Shown: positions 1 to 9,161, numbered from the stretch's first letter. The stretch is 64,000 nucleotides of DNA from Desulfobulbaceae bacterium (GCA_020444175.1 JAHLLM010000012.1:1-64000), one strand, 5' to 3'. The notes: generated from the letters alone by a model not told the origin. Translations and numbers: made by a program.

Positions 1-20
1 TAGCTGGCTAGTCCGCCTAG

Positions 21-40
21 ATTCCCGCTTTCGCGGGAAT
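21..40. repeat. Short perfect hairpin repeat (8-bp stem)
   Basis: ATTCCCGC (21-28) pairs perfectly with GCGGGAAT (33-40) around a 4-nt loop. This motif, followed by GACG, resembles short palindromic repeats scattered between genes in many proteobacterial genomes. It could also serve as a terminator for a gene left of the window, but no T-run follows it. Only one copy is seen here. Confidence 0.45.
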
Positions 41-180
41 GACGTATAAAAAGGTTGAAGATGAGTGGCAATCAAATTTTTCTTTGCAACAAGGTGCTTA
101 AAATTCATAACGCAACACGCTATACTGATATGGACAGCCTAACAGATTCACCATCACACCTGACCAGATAAGGACTTCCC

Positions 181-1008
181 ATGAAATGGAAACAATTTTT
201 TACCCCTGTGGCATCCATCAACGGCAACGAAGCAAAGCAGCTTGAATCAGACAGCTCCGATGATGTTGTTTATCTTGACGTCCGCCAGCCCCGCGAATAT
301 GAAAAATCCCATATTCCTGGTTCCACGTTAATCCCCATTGGTGAACTCGATAAGCGGCTGCATGAACTTGATCCGGACAAGCCAACGGTTGTTTACTGAG
401 CTGTAGGAGGACGCAGCCGGGTTGCTGCGCAGATGTTATCAGCAAAAGGATTCAAAAAAGTCTATAATCTGAGCGGAGGGATAAGAGCCTGGAACAAAGA
501 GGTTGCCATCGGACCCCAGGACATGGGACTTGAACTTTTCAGCGGAGACGAAAGTGCTGAAGACACCATTGTCACTGGTTTTGGCCTTGAACAGGGACTG
601 AGGGAATTCTACCTGAATTCTAAAAACAGGGTGGCAAACGACGATGCAGCGCAACTGTTTGCCAAACTTGCCGAAATCGAAATCAGGCATCAGGAATTTC
701 TGGTCTCGCTCTATCAGGAGGTAACGGGAAAGTCGGTTTCCATGGAAGAGTTTGCGGACAAAATAGTGACCCCTGCCATGGAGGGAGGTTTGACCACGGA
801 AGAATATCTCAGGCGTTTCAACTCGAACCTTGAGTCAACGGAAGATATTCTCGATCTGGCCCTTTCAATAGAGGCCCAGGCCCTGGATCTCTACCAGAGG
901 GCCGCAGAGCGGGCGGCAGATGAAAAGATCAAATCCGTACTGCAAAAAATTGCCGATGAGGAAAGAGCGCATATCGCAAGTCTTGCCAATTACATTGACA
1001 CCATGTAA
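181..1008 (+). CDS. Probable selenoprotein: rhodanese domain (Sec73) fused to ferritin-like/rubrerythrin domain
   Basis: Translated as one 275-residue protein by reading the in-frame TGA at 397-399 as selenocysteine. Residues about 10-100 are a rhodanese domain: it has the DVR..EY..SHIPGS segment and an active-site loop in which the catalytic Cys position is the TGA (VVY-U-AVGGRS, canonical VVYC..G.RS). Residues about 115-275 are a four-helix ferritin-like domain with a helix-1 LEQGLREFY segment, an EIEIRHQEF motif and a DEERAHI motif near the C-terminus, i.e. the Glu/His ligands of a di-iron site. The start ATG has AAGGA six bases upstream. Both halves lie in the same frame with no other stop. 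A hairpin suitable for a bacterial SECIS follows the TGA directly (separate entry). Likely role, by family: sulfur transfer or persulfide chemistry coupled to peroxide or oxygen defence. A plain nonsense mutation or a base-call error (TGC/TGT to TGA) is the main alternative. Confidence 0.85.
397..432 (+). promoter_or_regulatory. Candidate bacterial SECIS element after the Sec UGA
   Basis: Directly after TGA (397-399), CGCAGC (412-417) pairs perfectly with GCTGCG (424-429) around the six-base loop CGGGTT, which contains the G-rich/GU apical loop expected for SelB binding. CTG 401-403 can pair with CAG 430-432 to close a lower stem with a bulge. The apical loop lies about 18-24 bases from the UGA, the spacing expected for bacterial SECIS hairpins such as that of fdhF. 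No folding program was run. Confidence 0.7.
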
Positions 1009-1059
1009 GGCATGCAAATCAATTAATCGCCATTATGCAAGGCTGCTGGTTTCAGCCTG

Positions 1060-3486
1060 CTAAAACCAGCAGCGTCCCTCACCGATCACCTTATAGAGTA
1101 TGGCCGGCAGGCCGCCGGGCAGCTGATAATCCTTTTCCGGATCATTACGAAAAATAAACAGGGAGCGTTTATCCACCTCATTCCAGTTCATGTCAATCGG
1201 CCCCTGGGCTATGGTTTCAAAAAGAAAACGGTTGTACATGTTGTTGACAACCGTTTTACCGGCGCCGATACTGCCCAACAGGTCAATCTTGTTGCAGAAG
1301 GTCTGGGTGAGTTCATTGTAGATATTAATCCCCCCGCAGGCGCCGATACTTATAAAACGTTTTTTTGCTGCCATCTCTTCCCTTTTCAGTCTGCCGGATT
1401 GTAAGAGTTCATGAAGGGGGTTGAGAATATGCTCTTCCAGCCAGTAACTGTGACCGCGATGGGAAAACATTTCATGACCGCCGCTGATAAAGCGCTCAAC
1501 AAGCCGCTGCTGCATTTCCTTATTTTGAAAAACGAAAAAGCTGTGGGACAGCTGGAGCGAATCAAAACTTCTGACAAAATCAACCCCGACAGGCTTTGTT
1601 TTAAGAAAATCAAATAATGCCCCCAGGCTTTGTGGTTTATCAGCAACAACTGCCGACAGTTTTTCCGCAAGTTGCCGGGTCAAATCTTCATCATTCCGGT
1701 TATCGATAAACGAACTGTTCACCCTGGGTAAGTAGTCATTTTTCATCAGATACCGGCAATTGGAAACAAAGGAATTGCGGCCATCATCATCGTCATGGAA
1801 AACAGACAGGCCGCTGAGCATCCCATCCCCTATCCATTCAGCAAAAGGAGTCACAAGATACTGTTCCAGAGAAACGGTTTCGTATTCCGCCATAACTTTT
1901 TGTATCTCTGCAACACTGGCCTTGCCCAGCAGTTCAGGTTGTCTCTCCTCATAATATTGAAGAATAACCCTGATCTGTTTTGCAAAGAGAGTATCCCCCC
2001 TTGATTGGGAAATCATATTACCGATTATAAAGGAACGGGCCTGAGGGAGAACGCTTTGCAACAGTTTTTCAAAGGTAGCGGCAAAAAGAACAAGGCTGTT
2101 TTCATCACGAAAGGCGGAGGTGGCAACAAGCTGCAGGATCTCCTGCTGGCCATGTGCATCACCTGGGAGAAAATTGGTTAAGCGTCCCTTCTGAGACAGA
2201 CTTGAAACAAAATTGGCAACATAGGTGTTTTCCGGATCGATATCCCGGATGAAACGTAGGAGACTCCCCTGATGCGACTTGGCCAGTCGACTCTGCAACT
2301 CGGGAACAAGTACCAGACGATAGGAGCTGTCATAAAGCAGGGGGGCCCTTGAAAGCAATATATAGAGTTGCGCTGCACTCTGTCTTCTGGCCTTTTCCTT
2401 CCTGGCTCGGGCTGTTGCTCCGCGCAGAAGGTCGATGGTGCCTTTTTTATCCCCTTTCTTGACCAGCTTGCCAAACTGGGTTTTGTATATTTCCCTGACT
2501 TCGGCGGACAGTCTCTCAAATAATTCATGCAAGGCCGCAAAAGAATACTGATTCAGCTGTTCATCTGCAATCTCCTCGCCATCCGGATGAGTCAGGGAAT
2601 GCAGATTGTTGATATCGCGGATAACAAAATCAGAGGCATTATGATAGGCCTTTAAAAAAGTCATTTTTTCTGCCGGAGGAAGAAGCAGATAATCCTCATC
2701 ATGTTTTTCCAGAGGCTGGGCAAAAAAACCAGTTAACCAGGAATAAGCTTTGCTGCTCGTCATGTCATCAAGCCCGAACATGGACCGGATAACCCAGGAA
2801 TCGTCCTCATGGATATTTTCTATGGCCTCAATATTTCGTAAGGCCTCCGACACGGTAATCCCTTTTATTTTATTGCTTGCTTCGACTGGCCAGCAGAGAC
2901 TTTTAGGGAGTCTACTTATGGCCTCAAGCCCGCGGGTTACGGTTTCCGAACTCTGTCCTTTTATTTCAAAATATGACTTTGCCGCCCAACGGGCCGGATC
3001 ACTCAATCTGCTGACAACCGGCAGATTAACCAGGACGCCCTTTGCATTCATGCCCCTGATATTACAGAGATCCGTTGCCGCCCATATTGACGTGAAATCC
3101 AGATCCCTGATGATCTCAAGAGCAGCAAGGGCAGTTTTCAAGGTAATGCCGTCAAGTTTACAAAATTTCTCAAAAAGCCCCGTACCGTCATAGCTGATGT
3201 CCTTGCCTTCAAGTTCAGCAAGAGAACTGATAGCTTCAGGAGCTGATATACCGGGAATGGAGCAGAGAGCCGCCAGAATACGCAGATTGCTGTACTCAAG
3301 TTTTTCGATGCGCGGCCTGTTCTTGTCCAGTTGATCTTTGTTTGCACCGGGAAGCTGCTCTAAAAGATGAAAGGTCCTGTTCAAAAGAACTCCGGCACCA
3401 GCTTGGCCGGGAAAAAGACCAACTGCCAAAAGCAGAAGAAACACCCAGGCAAGCAACCGCATATTTAAAAAATTTTTCCTATACAC
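1060..3486 (-). CDS. Exported protein with helical repeats and possible caspase-like C-terminal domain
   Basis: 808 residues from a GTG with GAGAGG upstream; an ATG at 3462 (Met9) is an alternative start. Either gives a cleavable-looking signal peptide (charged start, LLAWVFLLLLAVGLF core, AGA end). Residues about 50-265 hold roughly six degenerate repeats of about 40 residues, each with a core like I-x-G-I/M-T/S-x-x-x-A-L-x-x-L, probably a helical solenoid. The middle is helical and unrecognised. Near the C-terminus are an SHRGHSYWL motif (His679) and a hydrophobic strand ending in ACGG (Cys717), 38 residues apart, followed by DLLGSIGAG. This order and spacing resemble clan CD (caspase/gingipain-like) peptidases, but the assignment is inference. 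It is monocistronic by appearance and convergent with the selenoprotein gene. No confident function. Confidence 0.75.
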   Translation of the reverse strand: MYRKNFLNMRLLAWVFLLLLAVGLFPGQAGAGVLLNRTFHLLEQLPGANKDQLDKNRPRIEKLEYSNLRILAALCSIPGISAPEAISSLAELEGKDISYDGTGLFEKFCKLDGITLKTALAALEIIRDLDFTSIWAATDLCNIRGMNAKGVLVNLPVVSRLSDPARWAAKSYFEIKGQSSETVTRGLEAISRLPKSLCWPVEASNKIKGITVSEALRNIEAIENIHEDDSWVIRSMFGLDDMTSSKAYSWLTGFFAQPLEKHDEDYLLLPPAEKMTFLKAYHNASDFVIRDINNLHSLTHPDGEEIADEQLNQYSFAALHELFERLSAEVREIYKTQFGKLVKKGDKKGTIDLLRGATARARKEKARRQSAAQLYILLSRAPLLYDSSYRLVLVPELQSRLAKSHQGSLLRFIRDIDPENTYVANFVSSLSQKGRLTNFLPGDAHGQQEILQLVATSAFRDENSLVLFAATFEKLLQSVLPQARSFIIGNMISQSRGDTLFAKQIRVILQYYEERQPELLGKASVAEIQKVMAEYETVSLEQYLVTPFAEWIGDGMLSGLSVFHDDDDGRNSFVSNCRYLMKNDYLPRVNSSFIDNRNDEDLTRQLAEKLSAVVADKPQSLGALFDFLKTKPVGVDFVRSFDSLQLSHSFFVFQNKEMQQRLVERFISGGHEMFSHRGHSYWLEEHILNPLHELLQSGRLKREEMAAKKRFISIGACGGINIYNELTQTFCNKIDLLGSIGAGKTVVNNMYNRFLFETIAQGPIDMNWNEVDKRSLFIFRNDPEKDYQLPGGLPAILYKVIGEGRCWF

Positions 3487-3589
3487 CTCACACCTCTCTC
3501 CTCACATCTTACGCTTCCCCCCTCACAGATTTTTATATTGATCACAGGGGAATTTATCTATAAAATTTCAAGAACCTGACGAAATGTGA

Positions 3590-3694
3590 CAACATCGCTA
3601 AAAAATTCTGAAGCTGACCATACGTCAGCCTGACATCAACACGTTGCATCCGTGTCGTGGGTGGCAGAGTGTTCTTTTTTTACGAAACCGTCAA
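3590..3694 (+). repeat. Interspersed repeat, copy A (divergent)
   Basis: It contains the family core CTGAAGCTGACCATACG (3608-3624) and ends in TTTTTACGAAACCGTCAA at 3694, both shared with copies C, D, E and F. The left terminus is degraded. It lies between the divergent gene for the exported repeat protein and the Cache-domain kinase, ending 55 bp before the kinase ATG, so it forms much of that upstream region. Confidence 0.7.
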
Positions 3695-3749
3695 ATTATT
3701 ATGCGGGGAAATCGTCAGACTCCCTGAATAAAAGGCAGAGTTCAGAGCA

Positions 3750-6215
3750 ATGACAAAAAATAAAAGCATTATTAAAATTTTCCTTGTCAGTGCCATCCTG
3801 CTTTTTGCCGCGTCAATCATAATAACCGGATTTATAAGTGTTTCAACCGACTATTCCGACTTTCTTCGGGATTCGAAACGTATTGAGAAAAATTACATCG
3901 AACAACAAAAATTTCTTATCAAAAATGAAGTTCAAAAAGCACTCGACTTTATTGGATATAAAAAATCTCAACTCGAAGAACGTGTTCAAGAACAAATCCA
4001 AAACAGAGTTTACGAAGCCCATTCAATTGCTACAAATATCTATAAAACAAATAAGGATACTCAATCTCTGACAGAGATAGAAGATCTTGTCAGAGAGGCA
4101 TTGCGACCCATACGCTTTCTCAATGGTCGGGGATACTTTTTTGCTGTCTCCCTCGATGGCAGGGAACAACTCTTTGCAGACCACCCTGAAATTGAAGGAC
4201 AAAACATGCTGCAGACGCAGGACACCCAAGGAAAATTTGTCATCAGGGACATGATCAACATTGTGCGGCGGGATGGCGAAGGATTCTACCAGTACACCTG
4301 GACGAAACCTGATTTCAAACAGCGTCATTTCCCCAAAATTGCCTTTGTTAAGTATTTTGAACCACTGAACTGGCTTATTGGCACAGGGGAGTATCTTGAC
4401 GATATGGAGCGTGATATCCAGAGGGAAGTACTTGATCGTATCGCCAAAATACGATTCGGCAGGGATGGCTATATCTTTGTTGTTGATTTTCAGGGCACAA
4501 CACTCATGAATGACACCCAGAGAAATTTGATCGGCAAAAACCTTTGGGAGCTTACCGACCCCAACGGAATCAAGGTTATCCAGGAAGAAAGAAAAGCTGC
4601 GGAAAATCCTGAAGGTGACTTTATCAACTATGTCTGGAATAAACCGACCAAGTCAAAACCCGTACCGAAAATATCTTTTATAAAGGCCTTCAGGGACTGG
4701 GAATGGATGGTGGGCGCAGGGGTTTATCTTGACGACATCGAAAACATTATTTCAAATGAAAAAAATATTTTACAACAAAAGGTTACTCAGCACATTATTG
4801 CCTCTTTCACCATCATGGTTGTAGCTGTTCTGTTGATGATCCTTTTTACTCGCTATCTTTCAGGAAAAATAGAAAAAGAATTTGATATATTTACGGCATT
4901 CTTTGAAAAAGCATCCTGGCGGTCGGCATCCATAGATATTGAACACCTCAATTTCTCTGAATTTAAACGACTGGCAATTCATGCAAACCGTATGGTTGCA
5001 AAACGAAAAGAGGCAGATGAAAAGCGCCTTCAGGCAGAATCAGAAAAGGACAAACTGAAACAACAGCTTCTTCAGGCCCAGAAATTAGAGGCTATCGGCA
5101 CATTAGCCGGTGGTATTGCCCACGATTTCAACAATATTCTCAGTATTATTATAGGCTACGCTGATATGGCCAAAGAAGATGCCCAACCAGACCCGGCAAT
5201 AACAAAAGACCTGGAAGAAATTCTTACTGCCTCAAATCGCGCCAAGGATCTGGTGCAACAAATCCTTCTTTTCAGCCGGCAGTCACAGGTGGAACGTATA
5301 AATATCAATCCTCAATCGGTACTAAGAGAAGCATTAAAAATGCTCCGTCCATCCATTCCGACAACAATTGAAATACAGGAAAACATCGCCACTGATTGCG
5401 GATGTATTGAGGCAGACCCCACCCAACTCTATCAGATCGTCATCAACATTTGCACAAACGCCTTCCATGCCATGGAAAAAAACGGCGGTGTATTGAAGCT
5501 TGAATTAAAAACTGCCGAAACCATACCTGAAGAATTAAAAAATAAACCAGGAGTTGATACAGATTTTATCGAAATAAGCATCAGCGACACAGGGCACGGA
5601 ATCAAACCGGACATCATTGATAAAATTTTCAATCCATTCTTTACCACCAAAGAACAGGGTAAAGGAACCGGTATGGGTCTGGCGATTGCCTACGGCATCA
5701 TACGTGATTATGGTGGCACCATCAGTGTTGAAAGTCGTATTGACATTGGCACGGTTTTTCATATATACCTTCCCAAAAAACAAAGTGAAGCTGCTCCAGC
5801 GCCTTTGCCTTCCAAAAAAATCTCAGGTGGAACTGAACGTATTCTTTTTGTTGATGATGAACAGCTTCTCGTTGAAATGGGCAAACTGATGCTTGAGAAA
5901 CTCGGCTACCAGGTCACCATAAAAATGAGCAGTCACGAAGCCCTGCACACTTTCCGTGAAAATCCGGAAAATTTTGACCTTGTTATTACAGACCAGACGA
6001 TGCCGGGTATGACCGGCCTCGAACTTTCGGAAAGAATGTTGCATATTCGCTCCACAATCCCTATAATCCTCTGCACAGGTTACAGCACCCTTGTTGATGA
6101 AAAAAAAGCCAAGGAAAAAGGGATAAAGGAATTTGCCCTCAAACCCCTGTCCAAGGAAAACATCGCCCTTCTCATTCGTAAAGTGCTTGACGGCATTGAC
6201 GATACAGACGAATAG
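3750..6215 (+). CDS. Hybrid sensor histidine kinase with tandem Cache sensors and C-terminal receiver
   Basis: 821 residues. TM1 is at about 10-30. A periplasmic region of about 60-325 holds two Cache_2-like domains, each with the family signatures F-L-N-G-R-G-Y-F-F / GRDGYIFVVD and W-L-I-G-T-G-E-Y-L-D-D / WMVGAGVYLDD. TM2 is at about 349-370, followed by a helical linker. The dimerisation domain has the H-box GGIAHDFNNIL (His458). The ATPase domain has an N-box (NICTNAFHAM), a G1 box (SDTGHGI) and G2 (GKGTGMGLAI). The receiver (about 690-815) has the acidic pair VDDE, phospho-acceptor Asp748 in ITDQTMPGM, and the conserved Lys (ALKPL). There is no output domain, so phosphate probably passes to an Hpt partner or the receiver self-regulates. 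Cache domains usually bind small organic acids or amines; the ligand is unknown. Its catalytic half closely resembles the kinase at 9162-11633. Confidence 0.93.
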   Translation: MTKNKSIIKIFLVSAILLFAASIIITGFISVSTDYSDFLRDSKRIEKNYIEQQKFLIKNEVQKALDFIGYKKSQLEERVQEQIQNRVYEAHSIATNIYKTNKDTQSLTEIEDLVREALRPIRFLNGRGYFFAVSLDGREQLFADHPEIEGQNMLQTQDTQGKFVIRDMINIVRRDGEGFYQYTWTKPDFKQRHFPKIAFVKYFEPLNWLIGTGEYLDDMERDIQREVLDRIAKIRFGRDGYIFVVDFQGTTLMNDTQRNLIGKNLWELTDPNGIKVIQEERKAAENPEGDFINYVWNKPTKSKPVPKISFIKAFRDWEWMVGAGVYLDDIENIISNEKNILQQKVTQHIIASFTIMVVAVLLMILFTRYLSGKIEKEFDIFTAFFEKASWRSASIDIEHLNFSEFKRLAIHANRMVAKRKEADEKRLQAESEKDKLKQQLLQAQKLEAIGTLAGGIAHDFNNILSIIIGYADMAKEDAQPDPAITKDLEEILTASNRAKDLVQQILLFSRQSQVERININPQSVLREALKMLRPSIPTTIEIQENIATDCGCIEADPTQLYQIVINICTNAFHAMEKNGGVLKLELKTAETIPEELKNKPGVDTDFIEISISDTGHGIKPDIIDKIFNPFFTTKEQGKGTGMGLAIAYGIIRDYGGTISVESRIDIGTVFHIYLPKKQSEAAPAPLPSKKISGGTERILFVDDEQLLVEMGKLMLEKLGYQVTIKMSSHEALHTFRENPENFDLVITDQTMPGMTGLELSERMLHIRSTIPIILCTGYSTLVDEKKAKEKGIKEFALKPLSKENIALLIRKVLDGIDDTDE

Positions 6216-6261
6216 TATTTTTTCATGATCCCCAGACAATACAATTTCAGAGGTGCGCCAT

Positions 6262-6990
6262 ATGGGACATAAGTCAAAGCACCATATTAAGAAAAAGAAA
6301 TCCGCTTCCCATGCAAAGCCCAACCCAACTGAAAACAACCTGTCGAAACCACTTGAAATTGTAATAAAAGGCGACACAGACGGCTGTGAAGAAGCTGTCT
6401 GTCAAACTATTGAATCAAGAGTTTCGCAAGGAGTACCCATCGAGATTATCCACAAGGGAGTTGGAGATATCTGCAAGAATGATATCCTTACTGCATCAAC
6501 GGGCAGCAAGCTTGTCGTAGGATTTAATGTCAATGTCCTGCCAAAGATATCGGAACTCTGCCTGGAACAGGGAGTCGAAGTCCGCCTCTATTCGGTTATT
6601 TATAAATTACAGGAAGATCTTCGGGAAATTTCCCAAACCCTCATACCGAAAGAACCAGAAGAACACATTCTTGGCAGCGCTCACGTTATCGCCCTTTTTA
6701 AAAGCTCCAGAAAAGGGATTATTCTCGGGTGTGAAGTAAACTCAGGGCGCCTCCAGCTCGGTGACAAATTCCGGGTTATCTCCGGAATGGGTCCTGTTTA
6801 TTCAGGCTCCATCGAATCACTGCATATTGAAAAAAACAACGTCAAGAAAGCAACTCAAGGACAACAGGTTGGACTGAAAATAACGAATTTTAATAAAGCG
6901 AAAATAGGCGACATAGTCGAAAGCTATGAAATCACACGTCCTGCCCACCAGTCTCCCTGGCAACCAAGCGGAAAAATTCTGCACCTATAG
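6262..6990 (+). CDS. GTPase-less IF2-like protein (IF2 C1 and C2 domains only)
   Basis: 242 residues from the ATG at 6262, which has AGAGG eight bases upstream; a GTG at 6253 is possible but less well placed. After a Lys/His-rich basic tail (residues 1-20), residues about 30-125 match the C1 domain of initiation factor IF2 (K-x-D-x-x-G pattern, GVGDICKNDI, VVGFNV, VEVRLYSVIY). Residues about 130-230 match the fMet-tRNA-binding C2 barrel (LGSAHVIALFKSS, GIILGCEVNSG, GDIVESYEI). The GTPase and domain II of InfB are absent, and nothing upstream could encode them. One C2 cysteine (GCEV) matches IF2; a second Cys site of the E. coli protein is replaced by V (GQQVG). Role unknown; it may bind tRNA or ribosomes. 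It lies 12 bp before the zinc-knuckle gene, so the two are probably co-transcribed. Confidence 0.85.
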   Translation: MGHKSKHHIKKKKSASHAKPNPTENNLSKPLEIVIKGDTDGCEEAVCQTIESRVSQGVPIEIIHKGVGDICKNDILTASTGSKLVVGFNVNVLPKISELCLEQGVEVRLYSVIYKLQEDLREISQTLIPKEPEEHILGSAHVIALFKSSRKGIILGCEVNSGRLQLGDKFRVISGMGPVYSGSIESLHIEKNNVKKATQGQQVGLKITNFNKAKIGDIVESYEITRPAHQSPWQPSGKILHL

Positions 6991-7002
6991 CAATTAAACT
7001 CC

Positions 7003-9111
7003 ATGCAAAAAGATCATTTTATAACGGTTGCACTGCATTTTTCCATCTATGCGGCAAAAGGCGACAGCAACTGGCCCTTTATTTTCAAGTCACTGGGCAA
7101 GCTCCTTTCTCAAAATGGCTGCGAGATACCAACACAAAAAAAGAATGCCCGCGTTTTCACATTTTTTCACCCAAATACGGCTTTTGCTTCCGTCCAGGCA
7201 AGCCTGCAGTATGTCAGGAGAAAATATGTCTCACGGGATTACATCAAGCCTTTGCCTTTCAGGATAATCTTTCATCTTGCTGCCCCGAACACGGTTGAGC
7301 TCCCTCTTGATGATGAATCGGATGAGACATGGAGCTTCATGGAGTTCGGTCATTTTTATGTGACAAAATTCCTGAGAGATTACCTCGAGCAGCATCATCT
7401 TCTTGAGGATCTTCCTGAGCATAGCTTCAAAAGAACAGAAAACATTAAGATCCTGGATCTTGAATTTAACGATCCGGCAGAACTGAAGCTGAAATTACTC
7501 TTTCCAAACCGGAACCTGCCCATGAAGGGCACAGGAAAAAACTGCTTTTACTGCGGCATGACGAATCATAAACCGGCGGAATGCCCCAGCAGATTTCTGA
7601 CAATGGAAACCCAGGGTCTTCTGGATTTAGGTTCTTTGACTTTTGAGGAAATCGACAAGGTTTACGGATCAGCATTTGCCGATTTTCCCAGGTATGCAAG
7701 TTCTCTCACATCGGATATCACACCGGAGGAGATCCGTAAAAAAAAGGAAATTATGGCCCTTGTTTCTTTTTTCGATGTTTCAAGCGTCTTTCAACTTCGC
7801 TTCTTTTTTTCTTTTTTTGGCTATTATGGTACTTCCTGGCCCCAACTCGGCCAAAAAGGCCAAAAAGAAATCAGCAACCTGCCTCTGAAAGCGGGCTATG
7901 ATTATCTGGTGAAAGGCAGATACCAGGATGCCTATGAACAGTTCGCCACCGAGGCGGCTAAAGCATCCGGCAAGCTCACCTATGCCCATATCGGTCTGGC
8001 ATTCATCGCCATGGAACAGGGTGCGGACATGACCAATCACCTCGGCAATGCAGTGACTCTTTCCTTGACCAATGAAGAAAAGATATACAGCTTTCTTCTT
8101 CTCTCCAGGCATTACCACACAACAGGCGAAAATCAAAAAGCGGAAAAAATGATATCCCGCATCAATAAACTCGATTGCCACTGCCTTGATGCCGTCTACA
8201 GATCTATTCAGCTTGCCGCACAAAATCAGATCACCCTTGAGGAGGCAAAAAAGTTCAAAAACCTGATTTCGGAAAAAAAATATTTCATGTCCGCTCTCAT
8301 TGACCCCTTTCTGACACCTGCCAGAGGCATAGTGGAGAGCCTGCTTCTGTATGTTTTCCAGACGAATATCCGAGCCTCCAGACGTCATTATGTAAATGCC
8401 TGCAATGCGCATAAAGAGCTGATGATCCTTGTTGACGAAAAAACTGAAATCCATGAAAAAATTGAAAAAACGTTACATGAGCTCAGTGAATTCGATCCAG
8501 CAGGGAAATATTCTAAAATCATGACTGCCGCCAAGAAAGCAAGGGATACCTGTACCTTGTGCAACAACCTCAAGGCCGGCATTGTCAAAGATATAAAAAT
8601 ACAGCAGGCAAGAATTGAAGAAAGAATCCGCCAACTACGGCTCTTTTGGAAAAAATATCCCTTTCCAGCCTATTTTAAAAAATTCAGCCGGAAATTAATC
8701 AGTCAAAGCAGGGAAGTAAGTAAAATCCGCCCACTTGATGACAAGGAAAACAATGAAGTTCTGTTCAAGAAAAATAAAGAATTACTGCAGAAAATAGACA
8801 AAGCCGTCTCGGCTCTGGAAAAGGAAAGGCAGAGGATGGAGTCATTGCAAAATACCCTGGAATATCTTACCGTTTTTTTCGGCATGCTCCTTATTTCCGA
8901 AGGCATAATGGTCTGCGGGGGAATTGCTCTGATCCTGATTACTTCTGCTCTACTGGGGGGCAAGCCATGGACTAACCCTGTGGGAGCATTTCAAGCCATG
9001 CCCCGTGTCAAGGAGATTATGTTTGTGCTGATCATATTTGCCGCTCCAGTACTTGCCCTGCTGCTTACTATGAAAAACTCTCTATTCAAAAAAATGAAGA
9101 AAAAAATGTGA
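7003..9111 (+). CDS. Membrane protein with CCHC zinc knuckle and TPR-like region
   Basis: 702 residues, function not recognised. The first 170 residues are a globular cytoplasmic-looking domain. Residues 181-194 form an exact zinc knuckle, C-x2-C-x4-H-x4-C (Cys181, Cys184, His189, Cys194), a motif typical of single-strand RNA/DNA binding and rare in bacteria. Residues about 300-420 look TPR-like (GRYQDAYEQFATEA; LTYAHIGLAFIAMEQG). Residues about 455-620 are highly charged and coiled-coil-like. The C-terminus has two hydrophobic segments (about 620-650 and 672-690), ending in a Lys-rich tail, so it is probably anchored with most of the chain in the cytoplasm. The start ATG has no strong ribosome-binding site, in keeping with translational coupling to the IF2-like gene 12 bp upstream. 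Confidence 0.8.
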   Translation: MQKDHFITVALHFSIYAAKGDSNWPFIFKSLGKLLSQNGCEIPTQKKNARVFTFFHPNTAFASVQASLQYVRRKYVSRDYIKPLPFRIIFHLAAPNTVELPLDDESDETWSFMEFGHFYVTKFLRDYLEQHHLLEDLPEHSFKRTENIKILDLEFNDPAELKLKLLFPNRNLPMKGTGKNCFYCGMTNHKPAECPSRFLTMETQGLLDLGSLTFEEIDKVYGSAFADFPRYASSLTSDITPEEIRKKKEIMALVSFFDVSSVFQLRFFFSFFGYYGTSWPQLGQKGQKEISNLPLKAGYDYLVKGRYQDAYEQFATEAAKASGKLTYAHIGLAFIAMEQGADMTNHLGNAVTLSLTNEEKIYSFLLLSRHYHTTGENQKAEKMISRINKLDCHCLDAVYRSIQLAAQNQITLEEAKKFKNLISEKKYFMSALIDPFLTPARGIVESLLLYVFQTNIRASRRHYVNACNAHKELMILVDEKTEIHEKIEKTLHELSEFDPAGKYSKIMTAAKKARDTCTLCNNLKAGIVKDIKIQQARIEERIRQLRLFWKKYPFPAYFKKFSRKLISQSREVSKIRPLDDKENNEVLFKKNKELLQKIDKAVSALEKERQRMESLQNTLEYLTVFFGMLLISEGIMVCGGIALILITSALLGGKPWTNPVGAFQAMPRVKEIMFVLIIFAAPVLALLLTMKNSLFKKMKKKM

Positions 9112-9161
9112 TGCTTTCGCACTGATCCTTCCTCTTTTTTCGGACAAACACGAACAGATGA

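Noticed and set aside
433-1008. Separate ferritin-like gene starting at an ATG at 433
   Set aside because: The same frame continues through the TGA at 397 into the rhodanese half, the ATG has no ribosome-binding site, and it would cut the rhodanese active-site loop.
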